Below are positions 8,649 through 18,978 of a stretch of 64,000 nucleotides of DNA, in pieces. The DNA is from Paucimonas lemoignei (GTDB lineage Bacteria; Pseudomonadota; Gammaproteobacteria; Pseudomonadales; Pseudomonadaceae): assembly GCA_900475325.1 (NCBI GenBank), contig LS483371.1:1364001-1428000 (forward strand), in the 5' to 3' direction. The first letter of the stretch is position 1; every line of letters starts with the position of its first letter. The notes below the pieces were generated by a model. The model had not been told where the DNA came from and searched no databases. It worked only from the letters and a program-made list of their open reading frames with translations. Made by a program: the position numbers and the translations under genes.

Positions 8649-9686
8649 ATGCGCCTCGCCTGGCTGTTGCTGCTGTTCCTCTCGATCAACGCCCATGCAG
8701 AACCGCTGCAAGCTCTTGAGGATTACGCCTTCCCCGTGCGCAACGACGAAACCCGCCAGGGCATCCGCACCGATGCTTTATTGGTCATGCGCGACGGGCA
8801 AGTGATCTACGAGCGTTATGCGGGCGAAACCCGCGCCGACACGCCACATCTCACTTGGTCGATCAGCAAAAGCATCCTGGCGACGGTGTTGGGTGTGGCT
8901 TATGGGCAAGGGCGGTTTCAGCTGGACGATCCGGTGGCGACGTTTTATCCACCGTTCAGCGCGCACCCGGGCATTACCCTCAGGCATCTGCTGACCTGGT
9001 CTTCCGGGCTGGACTGGCAAGAGGACTACGAATACGCGCCGCTCAATTCCTCGGTGGTCGCCATGCTTTACACCCGTGGGCGCGAGGATATGGCGCGTTT
9101 CACGGCCGAGCATCGCAGCGCTCATCCACCTGGCAGTGCTTACCTTTACTCCAGCGGCGACAGCACGGTATTGGCCGCAGCGCTGCGCGGTATGGTCGGC
9201 GAGCAGGCGTATGCCGATTACCCCTGGACAGCGCTGTTCCAACCGCTGGGCATTCGTAGCGCCGTGTGGGAAACCGACGCCAGCGGCACCTTCGTCGGTT
9301 CTTCCTATGCCTACATGAGTGCACGCGATCTGGCGCGTATCGGGTTGCTGATGCAGCGCGGCGGGCGCTGGAATGAGCAGCAGTTATTGCCCAAAGCCTG
9401 GGTCGATTTTGTGTTGACGCCATTCGCTGGTGAGCAGGCGAACGAAGCCTCGGGTGGGCAGTGGTGGCTTAACCGCGCAGCAAATGGCGCCCAAGGACCC
9501 TGGCCGAGTGCACCGTCTGACGCCTTCGCGGCGTTGGGGCATTGGGGCCAGGCGCTGTACGTCGTACCCAGCGCCGGGTTGGTGATCGTGCGCTACGCCG
9601 ATGATCGCGACGGCAGTTATTCACACGATCAATTGTTCAAGCTGACAATCGCAGCGTTTGGCAAAGAATCCCCCACGCGGCATTGA
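8649..9686 (+). CDS. Secreted serine hydrolase, class C beta-lactamase-related family
   Basis: A 345-residue protein with a Sec signal peptide (MRLAWLLLLFLSINAHA, cleavage near residue 17). The beta-lactamase/transpeptidase-like fold is shown by SISK (catalytic Ser71, Lys74), the YSS triad replacing YxN, and a late HWG motif. Such proteins are more often esterases or D-alanyl peptidases than true lactamases. The ATG at 8649 gives the signal peptide; an ORF extending to 8445 runs through the REP and is rejected. Substrate unknown. Confidence 0.82.
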   Translation: MRLAWLLLLFLSINAHAEPLQALEDYAFPVRNDETRQGIRTDALLVMRDGQVIYERYAGETRADTPHLTWSISKSILATVLGVAYGQGRFQLDDPVATFYPPFSAHPGITLRHLLTWSSGLDWQEDYEYAPLNSSVVAMLYTRGREDMARFTAEHRSAHPPGSAYLYSSGDSTVLAAALRGMVGEQAYADYPWTALFQPLGIRSAVWETDASGTFVGSSYAYMSARDLARIGLLMQRGGRWNEQQLLPKAWVDFVLTPFAGEQANEASGGQWWLNRAANGAQGPWPSAPSDAFAALGHWGQALYVVPSAGLVIVRYADDRDGSYSHDQLFKLTIAAFGKESPTRH

Positions 9687-9690
9687 CGAC

Positions 9691-9780
9691 GTGGGATCGG
9701 CTTCAGCCGGGAAGAGGCCGGTACAGCCACTCCATGTCCATTGCCTGAACTGCCGCCTTCCCGGCTGAAGAAGGTCCCAC
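9691..9780. repeat. REP-like inverted pair, family C (diverged)
   Basis: Left arm GTGGGATCGGCTTCAGCC and right arm ending GGTCCCAC; several mismatches from the other copies. It begins four bases after the hydrolase stop. Confidence 0.85.
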
Positions 9781-9834
9781 GACGTCAGCCCAAGCTGTGC
9801 GCTGCATTCCAATGATGTGTCCAGAGGAGTCGAG

Positions 9835-10161
9835 ATGATTAGTGGATTTGTACGACGCAGGCCCTTCAGCAGCCTGTTGCTAGCGATGTTGGTGGCAGCG
9901 GGTATTGTGGTCTGGCAATACCGCATCGCATTGGGCGCATTTCCCGGCATCATCAGCGCCTACACCGCCAAGGAGTATTGCTCCTGTCGCTACGTCATGC
10001 TTAATTCCGCCGACTATTGCCGTGGTTACGTCAAACAATACGTACCCAGCAGCCTGCTGGATGACCCGGCTAACAAGCGCGTCAGCGCCGACGGTTTAGG
10101 GCGCAGCAGCGTGGCCGCCTGGCAGGGCGAACGACAAGGCTGTCGCTTGCTGCCACCTTGA
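9835..10161 (+). CDS. Small Cys-rich membrane-anchored protein, unknown
   Basis: Function not recognised. The 108 residues have a basic N-terminus, one hydrophobic helix (about 12-32) that anchors or exports the protein, then a Cys-rich segment with YCSCRYVM, DYCRGYV and a late Cys (QGCRLL). The four cysteines would suit periplasmic disulfides. An AGAGGAG ribosome site at 9823-9829 supports the ATG at 9835. It follows the serine hydrolase gene across a REP pair and could be functionally linked to it. Confidence 0.65.
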   Translation: MISGFVRRRPFSSLLLAMLVAAGIVVWQYRIALGAFPGIISAYTAKEYCSCRYVMLNSADYCRGYVKQYVPSSLLDDPANKRVSADGLGRSSVAAWQGERQGCRLLPP

Positions 10162-10243
10162 TAAGCCCTGCTGGCGAACGTAGCAGTATGCCAGCGGTCT
10201 GACAGGCGGTAAGGTTGCCTCTCAATGCGCATCTGGAGTTTGC

Positions 10244-10825
10244 ATGCACACCACAACCCGCCTGCTGCTGGCTTTGCTGTCAGTGTTTTCGTTGTCTGCT
10301 CAGGCGAACTGGTATCTGGATAACGAGTCATCGCGACTGTCGTTCACCTCCACCAAGAATGCAGACATTGCCGAAGTTCATCGCTTCCTGACGCTGCACG
10401 GCAAAGTCGACCGTCAGGGCCTGGCTGAAGTTGAAGTCGAGCTGGAGTCGGTCAGTACCGGCATTGCCCTGCGCGATGAGCGCATCCGCGAGCAGGTTTT
10501 CGATGTCGAGAAATTCCCACGGGCGAAGATCAATGCTCAGCTTGATCTGCGCCCGATCAACGACTTGGCGCCCGGCGCGCAGCTGGAATTGCGCCTGCCG
10601 CTGATCGTGCAGTTGCACGGCAAGTCCCACAGTTATCGGGCAGAACTGCTCGCCACCCGGCTTGATGAACGACGCTTTCAGGTGGTGACTCTGGAACCTC
10701 TGGTGGTCAATGCTCAGGATTTCGGCCTGGTACCCGGCTTCTCGACCTTGCGCAGCGCTGCCGGTTTGTCGGCGGTGAGCCTGTCGGTGCCGGTGGGTGC
10801 CGTCTTGATCTTCACGGCGCGTTGA
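10244..10825 (+). CDS. YceI-family periplasmic lipid-binding protein
   Basis: A 193-residue protein with signal peptide (MHTTTRLLLALLSVFSLSAQA, cleavage before NWYL). The mature part shows the YceI beta-barrel (lipocalin-like) pattern: DNESSRLSFTSTKN at the start, DERIREQVFDVEKFP in the middle and repeated alternating hydrophobic strands. YceI proteins bind isoprenoids or fatty amides. One base separates its stop from clsB, so the two are co-transcribed, perhaps linking lipid binding to cardiolipin metabolism. Confidence 0.85.
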   Translation: MHTTTRLLLALLSVFSLSAQANWYLDNESSRLSFTSTKNADIAEVHRFLTLHGKVDRQGLAEVEVELESVSTGIALRDERIREQVFDVEKFPRAKINAQLDLRPINDLAPGAQLELRLPLIVQLHGKSHSYRAELLATRLDERRFQVVTLEPLVVNAQDFGLVPGFSTLRSAAGLSAVSLSVPVGAVLIFTAR

Positions 10826-10826
10826 T

Positions 10827-11984
10827 ATGAGTGGAGCGACTTTTCCGTGGCGCAAAGACAACCAGTTTCAGTTGCTGATCGACGGGCCTTCTTTCTTCCC
10901 GCGCATGATTGCCGCCATTGACGGCGCCCAGCAGCAGGTCGAACTGGAGTTGTATCTGGTCGAGGCCGGAGCCTGCGCCGATGCGGTGGTTCGCGCGCTG
11001 GTGGATGCCGCCAAGCGCGGCGTGATCGTACGCTGCCTGTTCGACGACTTCGGTTCTCAGGCTTTCACTTTGGGCCTGCGTAAACGGATGACGGACGCGG
11101 GCGTGATCCTGCGTTTCTACAACCGCATCCATTGGCGACGTGGGGTGCGCAACTTCTACCGTGACCATCGCAAGTTGCTGTTGGTGGACAAAGAACTCGC
11201 AGTCGTGGGCGGCACCGGCGTCACCGACGAGTTCTGGCAACCCTCGGCGGATGTCAGCGAATGGCACGAAGTCATGGTGGAGATCACCGGCCCGCTGGTG
11301 ATCGATTGGCAGGCGTTGTTTGATCGACAGTTCCACGCCAACCCGCACCGCACCGCCTGGCGCCCGGCGCAAAACTTCGGCCTGCCACGTCTGCCCAAAG
11401 TGCCGGTTTCCGGCGATGGCCTGGGGCGCGTTGCTTATGCCGACTCACGCCAGCATCGGGACATCTTGCAATCACTGGTCCGTGCGCTGAACAGCGGCCA
11501 GAAGCGTATCTGGCTGGCAACCCCGTACTTTCTGCCCACCTGGAAAGTGCGCCGCTCACTGCGCAGGGCTGCGGCACGGGGCGTAGACGTGCGCCTGTTG
11601 CTCACCGGGCCACGCACCGATCACCCGTCAGTGCGCTACGCCGGGCACCGGTACTACCCGCGCCTGTTGCGCGCCGGGGTGAAAATCTTCGAATACCAAC
11701 CGTGCTTCCTGCACCTGAAAATGGTGTTGATCGACGATTGGGTCAGCATCGGTTCCTGCAACTTCGATCACTGGAACCTGCGCTTCAACCTGGAAGCCAA
11801 CCTCGAAGCCCTCGACTCAGGCCTGACGCGTGATGTGGTTGCCAGCTTTGAGAAGGACTTTGCAGTGAGCAAGGAAATCACCCTGGAACAGTGGAAAGCA
11901 CGGCCGCTGTGGAGCCGGATCAAGCAGCGGGTGTGGGGGTGGGTGGATCGGTTGGTGGTGAATGCATTGAATCGGCGAGGGTGA
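10827..11984 (+). CDS. clsB: Cardiolipin synthase B, phospholipase D superfamily
   Basis: A 385-residue enzyme with two HKD catalytic motifs: His114-Lys116-Asp121 (HRKLLLVD) and His296-Lys298-Asp303 (HLKMVLID), each followed by the GS/GG-T/N pattern. It joins phosphatidylglycerol units, or PG and PE, into cardiolipin at the inner membrane. There is no long N-terminal hydrophobic region, as in ClsB rather than ClsA. It lies one base after the YceI gene. Confidence 0.87.
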   Translation: MSGATFPWRKDNQFQLLIDGPSFFPRMIAAIDGAQQQVELELYLVEAGACADAVVRALVDAAKRGVIVRCLFDDFGSQAFTLGLRKRMTDAGVILRFYNRIHWRRGVRNFYRDHRKLLLVDKELAVVGGTGVTDEFWQPSADVSEWHEVMVEITGPLVIDWQALFDRQFHANPHRTAWRPAQNFGLPRLPKVPVSGDGLGRVAYADSRQHRDILQSLVRALNSGQKRIWLATPYFLPTWKVRRSLRRAAARGVDVRLLLTGPRTDHPSVRYAGHRYYPRLLRAGVKIFEYQPCFLHLKMVLIDDWVSIGSCNFDHWNLRFNLEANLEALDSGLTRDVVASFEKDFAVSKEITLEQWKARPLWSRIKQRVWGWVDRLVVNALNRRG

Positions 11985-12092
11985 AGGGGTCCATGTTGGC
12001 TGCGCGATAGCGTGAAGAGCTGGAGTTTAATCAGGGTTGCGTCTATAGAGTCTCAGCGTTAATCTATGCGTCTGTAGATTCAAAAGGGATCC

Positions 12093-12497
12093 ATGATGTC
12101 CGCCATCCTTCAACCGCTAACCCTGTCCAAAGAACAATGTGTCGCCGGGCTGCGTGCCGCTCTGCGCATCCTCGACAAATGGCAGGCTTCCAGCGAGCAG
12201 GCGTGTCGGATCTTGCGCATCTCCCGCAGCACATACACCCGCGCGCGGCAGCCGGGGGAGTGGTCGGTCAGCCTGGACATGGACCAGATGCATCGCATCA
12301 GTTTTGTCCTGAACATTCATGGGGCGCTGCGCACGATCTTCGATAATCCAGCGAATGTTTACGGCTTCCCGGCGCTGGATAATCACAACGAGTTCTTCAA
12401 CGGCCGCAAGCCGCTGGACGTTATGGCTCAGGGTGACATGGTGTCGCTCTACGAGACCTTCCGGCGCATTGATGCGCTGCGTGGCGCGCAATGGTGA
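12093..12497 (+). CDS. Xre/MbcA/ParS-type antitoxin of a RES toxin
   Basis: A 134-residue protein with an N-terminal Xre-like helix-turn-helix (SEQACRILRISRSTYTRA) and a C-terminal toxin-binding domain (MbcA/ParS/Xre type) ending LYETFRRIDALRG. It neutralises the RES toxin encoded immediately downstream (7-bp overlap) and normally autorepresses the operon. ATG doublet at 12093/12096. The pair is wedged between clsB and a REP pair. Confidence 0.88.
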   Translation: MMSAILQPLTLSKEQCVAGLRAALRILDKWQASSEQACRILRISRSTYTRARQPGEWSVSLDMDQMHRISFVLNIHGALRTIFDNPANVYGFPALDNHNEFFNGRKPLDVMAQGDMVSLYETFRRIDALRGAQW

Positions 12498-13183
12498 CTC
12501 TGGAGGATCTTCCGGTTCTGTCCGCCGAGAGGCAGCAGGGGTATCGACTGGTCAATTCCAAGTTTCCACCGATCAACCTGTTCGACGATGTGGCTGACGT
12601 CGCTGAGTTCGAGGTGCTCTACCAGTTGCAAGCGCTGACCAATCCGCGACTGCAAAATGAAGCCGGGCGCCTTGGTTTGGTCGCGTTGGCCGAGATCCCG
12701 TTTGGCATCAAGGGTTGCTCTTACGCGGTGGGGCCTTTTACTCATGTGAATCCGGCGGGGTCGCGTTTCAGTTCCGGGGCTTACGGGGTGTTGTATCTGG
12801 CGGATGCCATGGAGACGGCCATTGCCGAAGTGCGCCATCACCAGAACCAGTATTGGTCAAAGGTGAATGGCCTGAGCTTCGAGCGGTTTGTATTTCGCGG
12901 TCTTTCCTGCACCTTCGACGAGGTGGGAAATCGAGATGCCACTGGGCTGCCACTTTCTCATCCGATATACGACCCGGATGACTACAGCCATGCGCATCAG
13001 TTGGGCGCAGCAGCCAAGCGGGAAGGGTGTCCTGGTTTGCGCTACCACTCGGTGCGTTCGCCGGGCAACCATTGCTGGGCTTTGCTGACACCCAGGCATG
13101 TGACTTCCATCGTGCAGACCGCGCATTTCGAGATGATCTGGAGCGGGCAAATTACGAGTGTCAGTCGGATTTCCAATGCGTGA
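12491..13183 (+). CDS. RES-domain toxin (NAD+-degrading)
   Basis: A 230-residue RES-family toxin. The family depletes NAD+ by (phospho)hydrolytic cleavage. Arg92, Tyr102 and Glu113 (in RFSSGAYGVLYLADAMETA and following IAEV) keep the 10- and 11-residue spacing of the active-site triad I recall from the P. putida Res toxin, and a C-terminal YHSVR supplies the conserved Ser187. All expected residues are present, so it looks functional. Translation is coupled to the antitoxin by overlap. Confidence 0.88.
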   Translation: MVTLEDLPVLSAERQQGYRLVNSKFPPINLFDDVADVAEFEVLYQLQALTNPRLQNEAGRLGLVALAEIPFGIKGCSYAVGPFTHVNPAGSRFSSGAYGVLYLADAMETAIAEVRHHQNQYWSKVNGLSFERFVFRGLSCTFDEVGNRDATGLPLSHPIYDPDDYSHAHQLGAAAKREGCPGLRYHSVRSPGNHCWALLTPRHVTSIVQTAHFEMIWSGQITSVSRISNA

Positions 13184-13224
13184 TTGAGGCTTGAATGCGC
13201 CATTCACGGTGGATACTGAGCGCC

Positions 13225-13314
13225 GTGGCACCGGCTTCAGCCGGGAAGGCGGTATTTCTGTCGACGCATATGCGGTGGATAAGCGGGCCTCTTGCCGGCT
13301 GAAGCCGGTCCCAC
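13225..13314. repeat. REP-like inverted pair, family C
   Basis: GTGGCACCGGCTTCAGCC with mirrored right arm, located between the RES toxin gene and the fumarase terminator. Confidence 0.88.
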
Positions 13315-13336
13315 AGATTTCAATTCCTCCAGCCAA

Positions 13337-13366
13337 TAAAAAACCCGCATCGCTGCGGGTTTTTTG
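13337..13366. terminator. Bidirectional rho-independent terminator
   Basis: AAAAACCCGCA-TCGC-TGCGGGTTTTT: an 11-bp stem with A- and T-runs on both sides, ending fumarase transcription from the right and TA-module transcription from the left. Confidence 0.9.
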
Positions 13367-13382
13367 TGGGAGGGGTAAGCGC

Positions 13383-14906
13383 TTACTGCACTTCCACCGC
13401 CAGGCTATCGCTGATCTTTTTCTGCCAGATCTGCGGGCCGGTGATGTGGACGGACTCGCCCTTGCTGTCTACGGCAACGGTCACAGGCATGTCTTTGACT
13501 TCGAACTCGTAGATCGCTTCCATGCCCAGTTCGGCAAAGGCCACGACTTTCGATTTCTTGATCGCCTGCGCCACCAGGTAAGCAGCACCGCCGACGGCCA
13601 TCAGGTACACGGCCTTGTAGTCCTTGATCGCTTCGATGGCAGTCGGGCCACGTTCGGACTTGCCGATCATGCCCAGCAGGCCGGTCTGGTCGAGGATCTG
13701 CCGGGTGAATTTGTCCATGCGCGTTGCGGTGGTCGGGCCTGCCGGGCCAACCACTTCTTCGCGCACCGGATCAACCGGGCCGACGTAGTAGATGAAGCGA
13801 CCTTTGAGGTCCACCGGCAGGGTTTCACCCCGGTTGAGCATTTCGACCATGCGCTTGTGAGCAGCATCGCGACCGGTGAGCATCTTGCCGTTGAGCAGGA
13901 CAGTTTCGCCCGGCTTCCAGCTCTGCACGTCTTCCGGGGTCAGGGTGTCGAGGTTGACGCGACGGGCTGACGGGCCGGCCTCCCAGACGATTTCCGGGTA
14001 GGCGTCCAGTGAGGGCGCTTCCAGGGACGCAGGGCCGGAACCGTCGAGCACGAAGTGCGCGTGACGGGTGGCGGCGCAGTTGGGGATCATGCACACCGGC
14101 AGGGAGGCTGCGTGAGTCGGGTAATCCATGATCTTCACGTCGAGCACGGTGGTCAGGCCGCCAAGACCTTGAGCACCGATGCCCAGTTGGTTGACCTTCT
14201 CGAACAGCTCCAGGCGCATCTCTTCGATACGGTTGGACGGGCCGCGCTTTTTCAGCTCGTGGATGTCGATGGATTCCATCAAGACTTCCTTGGCCATTAC
14301 AGCTGCCTTCTCGGCAGTGCCGCCGATGCCAATGCCGAGCATGCCCGGTGGGCACCAGCCCGCGCCCATGGTCGGAACGGTTTTGAGTACCCAGTCAACG
14401 ATCGAGTCGGACGGGTTGAGCATCGCCATTTTCGATTTGTTTTCAGAGCCGCCGCCTTTGGCCGCCACGTCCACTTCCACGGTATTGCCCGGGACGATGG
14501 AGTAGTGGATCACGGCCGGGGTGTTGTCCTTGGTGTTTTTGCGTGCACCGGCCGGGTCGGCAAGGATCGAGGCGCGCAGTACGTTTTCCGGCAGGTTGTA
14601 GGCGCGACGCACACCTTCGTTGATCATGTCGTCCAGGCCCATGGTGGCCCCATCCCAGCGTACGTCCATGCCCACGCGCACGAACACGGTAACGATGCCG
14701 GTGTCCTGGCAGATCGGGCGGTGACCGGTGGCGCACATGCGCGAGTTGATCAGGATCTGAGCCATGGAGTCGCGGGCGGCGGGCGACTCTTCACGCAGAT
14801 AGGCTTCGTGCATGGCCTGAATAAAATCTACCGGGTGGTAGTAGGAAATGAATTGCAGGGCGTCGGCGACGCTTTGAATCAGGTCGTCTTGCTTGATCAC
14901 GGTCAT
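13383..14906 (-). CDS. fumA: Class I fumarate hydratase, [4Fe-4S]
   Basis: A 507-residue iron-sulfur fumarase that hydrates fumarate to malate in the TCA cycle. The cluster-ligand contexts ICQDTG, WCPPGMLGIG and PNCAATRHAHF are present, and the C-terminal beta domain (KGRFIYYVGPVDPV onward) is complete. The ATG at 14906 has GAGGAG at 14915-14920; an ORF running to 15101 extends into the divergent promoter region and is rejected. In P. aeruginosa the same gene is divergent from the sadC cyclase gene, as here. Confidence 0.93.
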   Translation of the reverse strand: MTVIKQDDLIQSVADALQFISYYHPVDFIQAMHEAYLREESPAARDSMAQILINSRMCATGHRPICQDTGIVTVFVRVGMDVRWDGATMGLDDMINEGVRRAYNLPENVLRASILADPAGARKNTKDNTPAVIHYSIVPGNTVEVDVAAKGGGSENKSKMAMLNPSDSIVDWVLKTVPTMGAGWCPPGMLGIGIGGTAEKAAVMAKEVLMESIDIHELKKRGPSNRIEEMRLELFEKVNQLGIGAQGLGGLTTVLDVKIMDYPTHAASLPVCMIPNCAATRHAHFVLDGSGPASLEAPSLDAYPEIVWEAGPSARRVNLDTLTPEDVQSWKPGETVLLNGKMLTGRDAAHKRMVEMLNRGETLPVDLKGRFIYYVGPVDPVREEVVGPAGPTTATRMDKFTRQILDQTGLLGMIGKSERGPTAIEAIKDYKAVYLMAVGGAAYLVAQAIKKSKVVAFAELGMEAIYEFEVKDMPVTVAVDSKGESVHITGPQIWQKKISDSLAVEVQ

Positions 14907-15245
14907 GGGGCGCGCTCCTCTATGAGGTCGGGAACATTCAATAATGTGCCGAGCCATTAACAGCCCGCTGTTGTCTGAGGGCTGTACCACGTATTTGGCT
15001 GCGACAAAAAGGCGCGGCAGTATAACCCGTCGCCCGCACAGGTCCATCCATCGGTTATGCAGAGCGCTATTGTCAGGGGCTGGCTCAGCATGCGCCAGCA
15101 TTCACGGGATATAACGCGCAATCCACGTGCTGCGCACCCTGTAGCGGATTTATACCGATTGCAATTGCATGCTTTTATACGTATTTGTGTTTTTCGGGCG
15201 GGCAACTTTAGGGCTTCGAGGCTAAAGTTGGGACCAAGTGCCACT
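14907..15245. other. Divergent intergenic region, fumarase / cyclase
   Basis: This 339-bp stretch contains the fumarase ribosome site and presumably the promoters for both divergent genes. An AT-richer patch near 15150-15190 could hold the cyclase promoter, but no motif is clear enough to name. No small gene is supported. Confidence 0.5.
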
Positions 15246-16388
15246 ATGGAAGACATCCTTTTGAGCCCGATTAGCGCAAGACAAATCCCGGCCGCTACTC
15301 AAGCCCTGTTCTTGAGGCGGTTCGGCCTCGCCACCGCGACCTACCTGGTGGTGATGTTGCTGAGCTGGCTGGCCATTTTTGCGGGCGAGCTGCATCAGAC
15401 GCTGCAGACGGCTGTGGTTGGAAACCTATGCGTACTGCTTAGCCAACTGGTGCTGCTGGTGATGTTCCTCAGCAAATTCAACCAGCGCTTTGCCGACCCT
15501 AGCCTCACTGAGTTTCAGGTCATGCTGGCGTTGGGGTGGCTGACGTGGCTGGTGTTTTATCTGGATACCGCCCGTGGCGCGTTCCTGTTGCTGTATGCGC
15601 CGATTCTGCTGTTTGGGTTGTTCCAGCTCACACCTTTTGTCTTCGCTCGGTGCGCCGGGCTGGTGATGATCAGCTTTGCCTCAATCACTCTCTGGGAGTT
15701 TTCAGCAGGACGGGTGCTGTCGCCCGCCACCGCGATACTCGAACTGAGCGCGCTCTGCGTGATGTTGGTGTGGCTCAGCCTGTTCGCCGGGTACGTCTAT
15801 TCCCAGCGCATGCGCATGCGCCAGCGCCGCTATGCCCTGCAGGCCCATCAGGACACCCTGCGCGGCATGATGACCCAGCTTGAAGAACTCGCCGCGACCG
15901 ACGAACTCACCAGTCTGTACAATCGCCGCTACTTTTTGCGCATGGCGGCCCGCGAGCTCGAGTTGCTGGAGGGTGATGCTTCACACGGCCTGGCCCTGAT
16001 CGACCTTGATCACTTCAAACGCATCAACGATAACCATGGGCACGCGACTGGCGATCAGGTGCTGCAGGCATTTGCGCTGGGCGCCGAAAACTGCCTGCGC
16101 GACACTGACGTACTGGCGCGCTACGGTGGAGAAGAATTCGTGTTGTTGATACCTCTGTGCACTGAGCAGCAATTGACCGAGTGTTGCGAGAGGGTTCGTG
16201 AGTGTTTCGCCAAGGTCAGGCTGGACGCCTTGCCGGGTGTTGATCTGAGCCTTTCGGTTGGCATGACCTTGCTCGAACGCGGCGATAATCTGGATGACGC
16301 CTTGCAGCGGGCAGACCAGGCCCTGTACCTGGCCAAGCGCACCGGACGCAATCGGTGTGTTGCCGGTTGGGAAAGCGTCGATGCCTGA
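15246..16388 (+). CDS. sadC: Membrane-bound diguanylate cyclase, SadC-like
   Basis: A 380-residue protein with about six transmembrane helices (roughly 28-47, 59-76, 91-107, 112-130, 135-152, 165-185), a short coiled linker (190-215) and a C-terminal GGDEF domain. The active site is GGEEF at 294-298, and an inhibitory I-site RDTD (285-288) sits five residues upstream, so the enzyme should make c-di-GMP and be product-inhibited. The name sadC rests on synteny with P. aeruginosa (fumarase on one side, ferredoxin reductase and pyruvate kinase on the other); this protein is shorter than I recall for PAO1 SadC. The last 8 bp overlap the next gene. Confidence 0.8.
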   Translation: MEDILLSPISARQIPAATQALFLRRFGLATATYLVVMLLSWLAIFAGELHQTLQTAVVGNLCVLLSQLVLLVMFLSKFNQRFADPSLTEFQVMLALGWLTWLVFYLDTARGAFLLLYAPILLFGLFQLTPFVFARCAGLVMISFASITLWEFSAGRVLSPATAILELSALCVMLVWLSLFAGYVYSQRMRMRQRRYALQAHQDTLRGMMTQLEELAATDELTSLYNRRYFLRMAARELELLEGDASHGLALIDLDHFKRINDNHGHATGDQVLQAFALGAENCLRDTDVLARYGGEEFVLLIPLCTEQQLTECCERVRECFAKVRLDALPGVDLSLSVGMTLLERGDNLDDALQRADQALYLAKRTGRNRCVAGWESVDA

Positions 16389-17304
16389 GTTGCAGGTGGG
16401 CGAGCGTCGCTGGGCAGTCACTGCGGGCAGTAACTTGCTCGATAGCCTCAATCAGGCAGGCGTCGCCGTGCCCTACAGTTGCCGCGCGGGCAGTTGCCAT
16501 GCGTGTCTGGTGCGTTGCATCGCTGGTGAACCAGTCGATGCGCTCCCTCAAGCGCTGGATGCCGGGAAACGGCAGCAGGGCTGGCGTCTGGCCTGCCAAT
16601 GCCGGGTGGTCGAAGACTTGACGGTGCACGCCTTTGACCCTCTGCGCGACGGTTCGCCTGCCAGGGTGTGTGGTTGTGACTGGTTAAGCCCGACGGTACT
16701 GCGCTTGCGCCTGGAGCCGGAACGCCCGTTGCGTTATCGCGCCGGGCAGCATCTGGTGCTGTGGAGTGGGGGCGGAGTCGCCCGACCCTATTCATTGGCG
16801 AGCCTGCCCGGTGAAGACGCATTTCTGGAAGTGCACCTGGATTGCCGTCAGCCCGGCGAATTCATCAATGCAGCCCGCCAGTTGCAGGTCGGTGATGCCG
16901 TCGGCCTTGGGGAGCTGCGTGGCGGCGCGCTGCAATATGACCCGGACTGGCAGGAGCGGCCTTTTTTGCTACTCGCCGCAGGGACCGGATTAGGGCCGCT
17001 CTGGGGCGTGCTGCGTGAGGCATTGCGCCAGGAACATCAAGGGCCGATCCGGCTGGTGCATCTGGCGCGCGACGACAGTGAGCACTATCTGCGTGATCAG
17101 CTGGCGGAGGTGGCGGCGCAGGTGCAACTGGTTACGCCGCAGAATCTGGCCACCACGCTTGCCGACCTGCGCATGCTCTCGCGCAAGACCATGGCGCTGC
17201 TGTGCGGCAGCCCCGGCAGTGTCGAAGATTTTGCCAAGCGTTTGTATCTCGCCGGGTTGCCGCGCAATCAGGTGCTGGCGGATGTGTTTGTGGGGCGCGA
17301 ATAG
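16381..17304 (+). CDS. 2Fe-2S ferredoxin / NAD(P)H-flavin oxidoreductase
   Basis: A 307-residue electron-transfer protein. An N-terminal plant-type ferredoxin domain (about 1-90) has Cys34, Cys39, Cys42 and Cys72 in the C-x4-C-x2-C-x29-C spacing. Next come a flavin-binding barrel (RPYSLASLP is the FAD/FMN motif) and an NAD(P)-binding domain (AAGTGLGPLWGVL). It resembles the reductase parts of oxygenases or CDP-6-deoxyglucoseen reductase, but no partner oxygenase is adjacent. Its ATG at 16381 overlaps the cyclase stop by 8 bp, so the two are co-translated. Confidence 0.85.
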   Translation: MPELQVGERRWAVTAGSNLLDSLNQAGVAVPYSCRAGSCHACLVRCIAGEPVDALPQALDAGKRQQGWRLACQCRVVEDLTVHAFDPLRDGSPARVCGCDWLSPTVLRLRLEPERPLRYRAGQHLVLWSGGGVARPYSLASLPGEDAFLEVHLDCRQPGEFINAARQLQVGDAVGLGELRGGALQYDPDWQERPFLLLAAGTGLGPLWGVLREALRQEHQGPIRLVHLARDDSEHYLRDQLAEVAAQVQLVTPQNLATTLADLRMLSRKTMALLCGSPGSVEDFAKRLYLAGLPRNQVLADVFVGRE

Positions 17305-17324
17305 GCCACGCAGAACGCCGGACC

Positions 17325-17416
17325 TGTGGGAGCGAATTCATTCGCGAAAGGGCCATTACATCCGATGCAGTTTTGTCGGCAGTAATACCGCCTTCGCGAA
17401 TGAATTCGCTCCCACA
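17325..17416. repeat. REP-like inverted pair, family B
   Basis: TGTGGGAGCGAATTCATTCG and mirrored arm, 21 bp after the reductase stop. Confidence 0.92.
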
Positions 17417-17473
17417 GGGTGAGTGTTCCTCTGCTTAGCGGGGTTTGCACGCGAGATACGACAATTACCAAAC

Positions 17474-17510
17474 AAAAAAGCCCCGGCTCTTGCGAACCGG
17501 GGCTTTTTTT
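17474..17510. terminator. Bidirectional rho-independent terminator
   Basis: AAAAAGCCCCGG, a ten-base loop, then CCGGGGCTTTTTTT. It ends pyruvate kinase transcription on the minus strand and the cyclase operon on the plus strand. Confidence 0.92.
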
Positions 17511-17526
17511 ACTGCGCGGGGCGGTC

Positions 17527-18978
<1,452 letters not shown>

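Noticed and set aside
13383..15101. Longer fumarase start at 15101
   Set aside because: The extra 65 residues cover the divergent promoter region; GAGGAG marks the ATG at 14906.
17015..17422. 135-residue ORF inside and after the 2Fe-2S reductase gene
   Set aside because: Out-of-frame shadow of the reductase; its tail crosses a REP pair.
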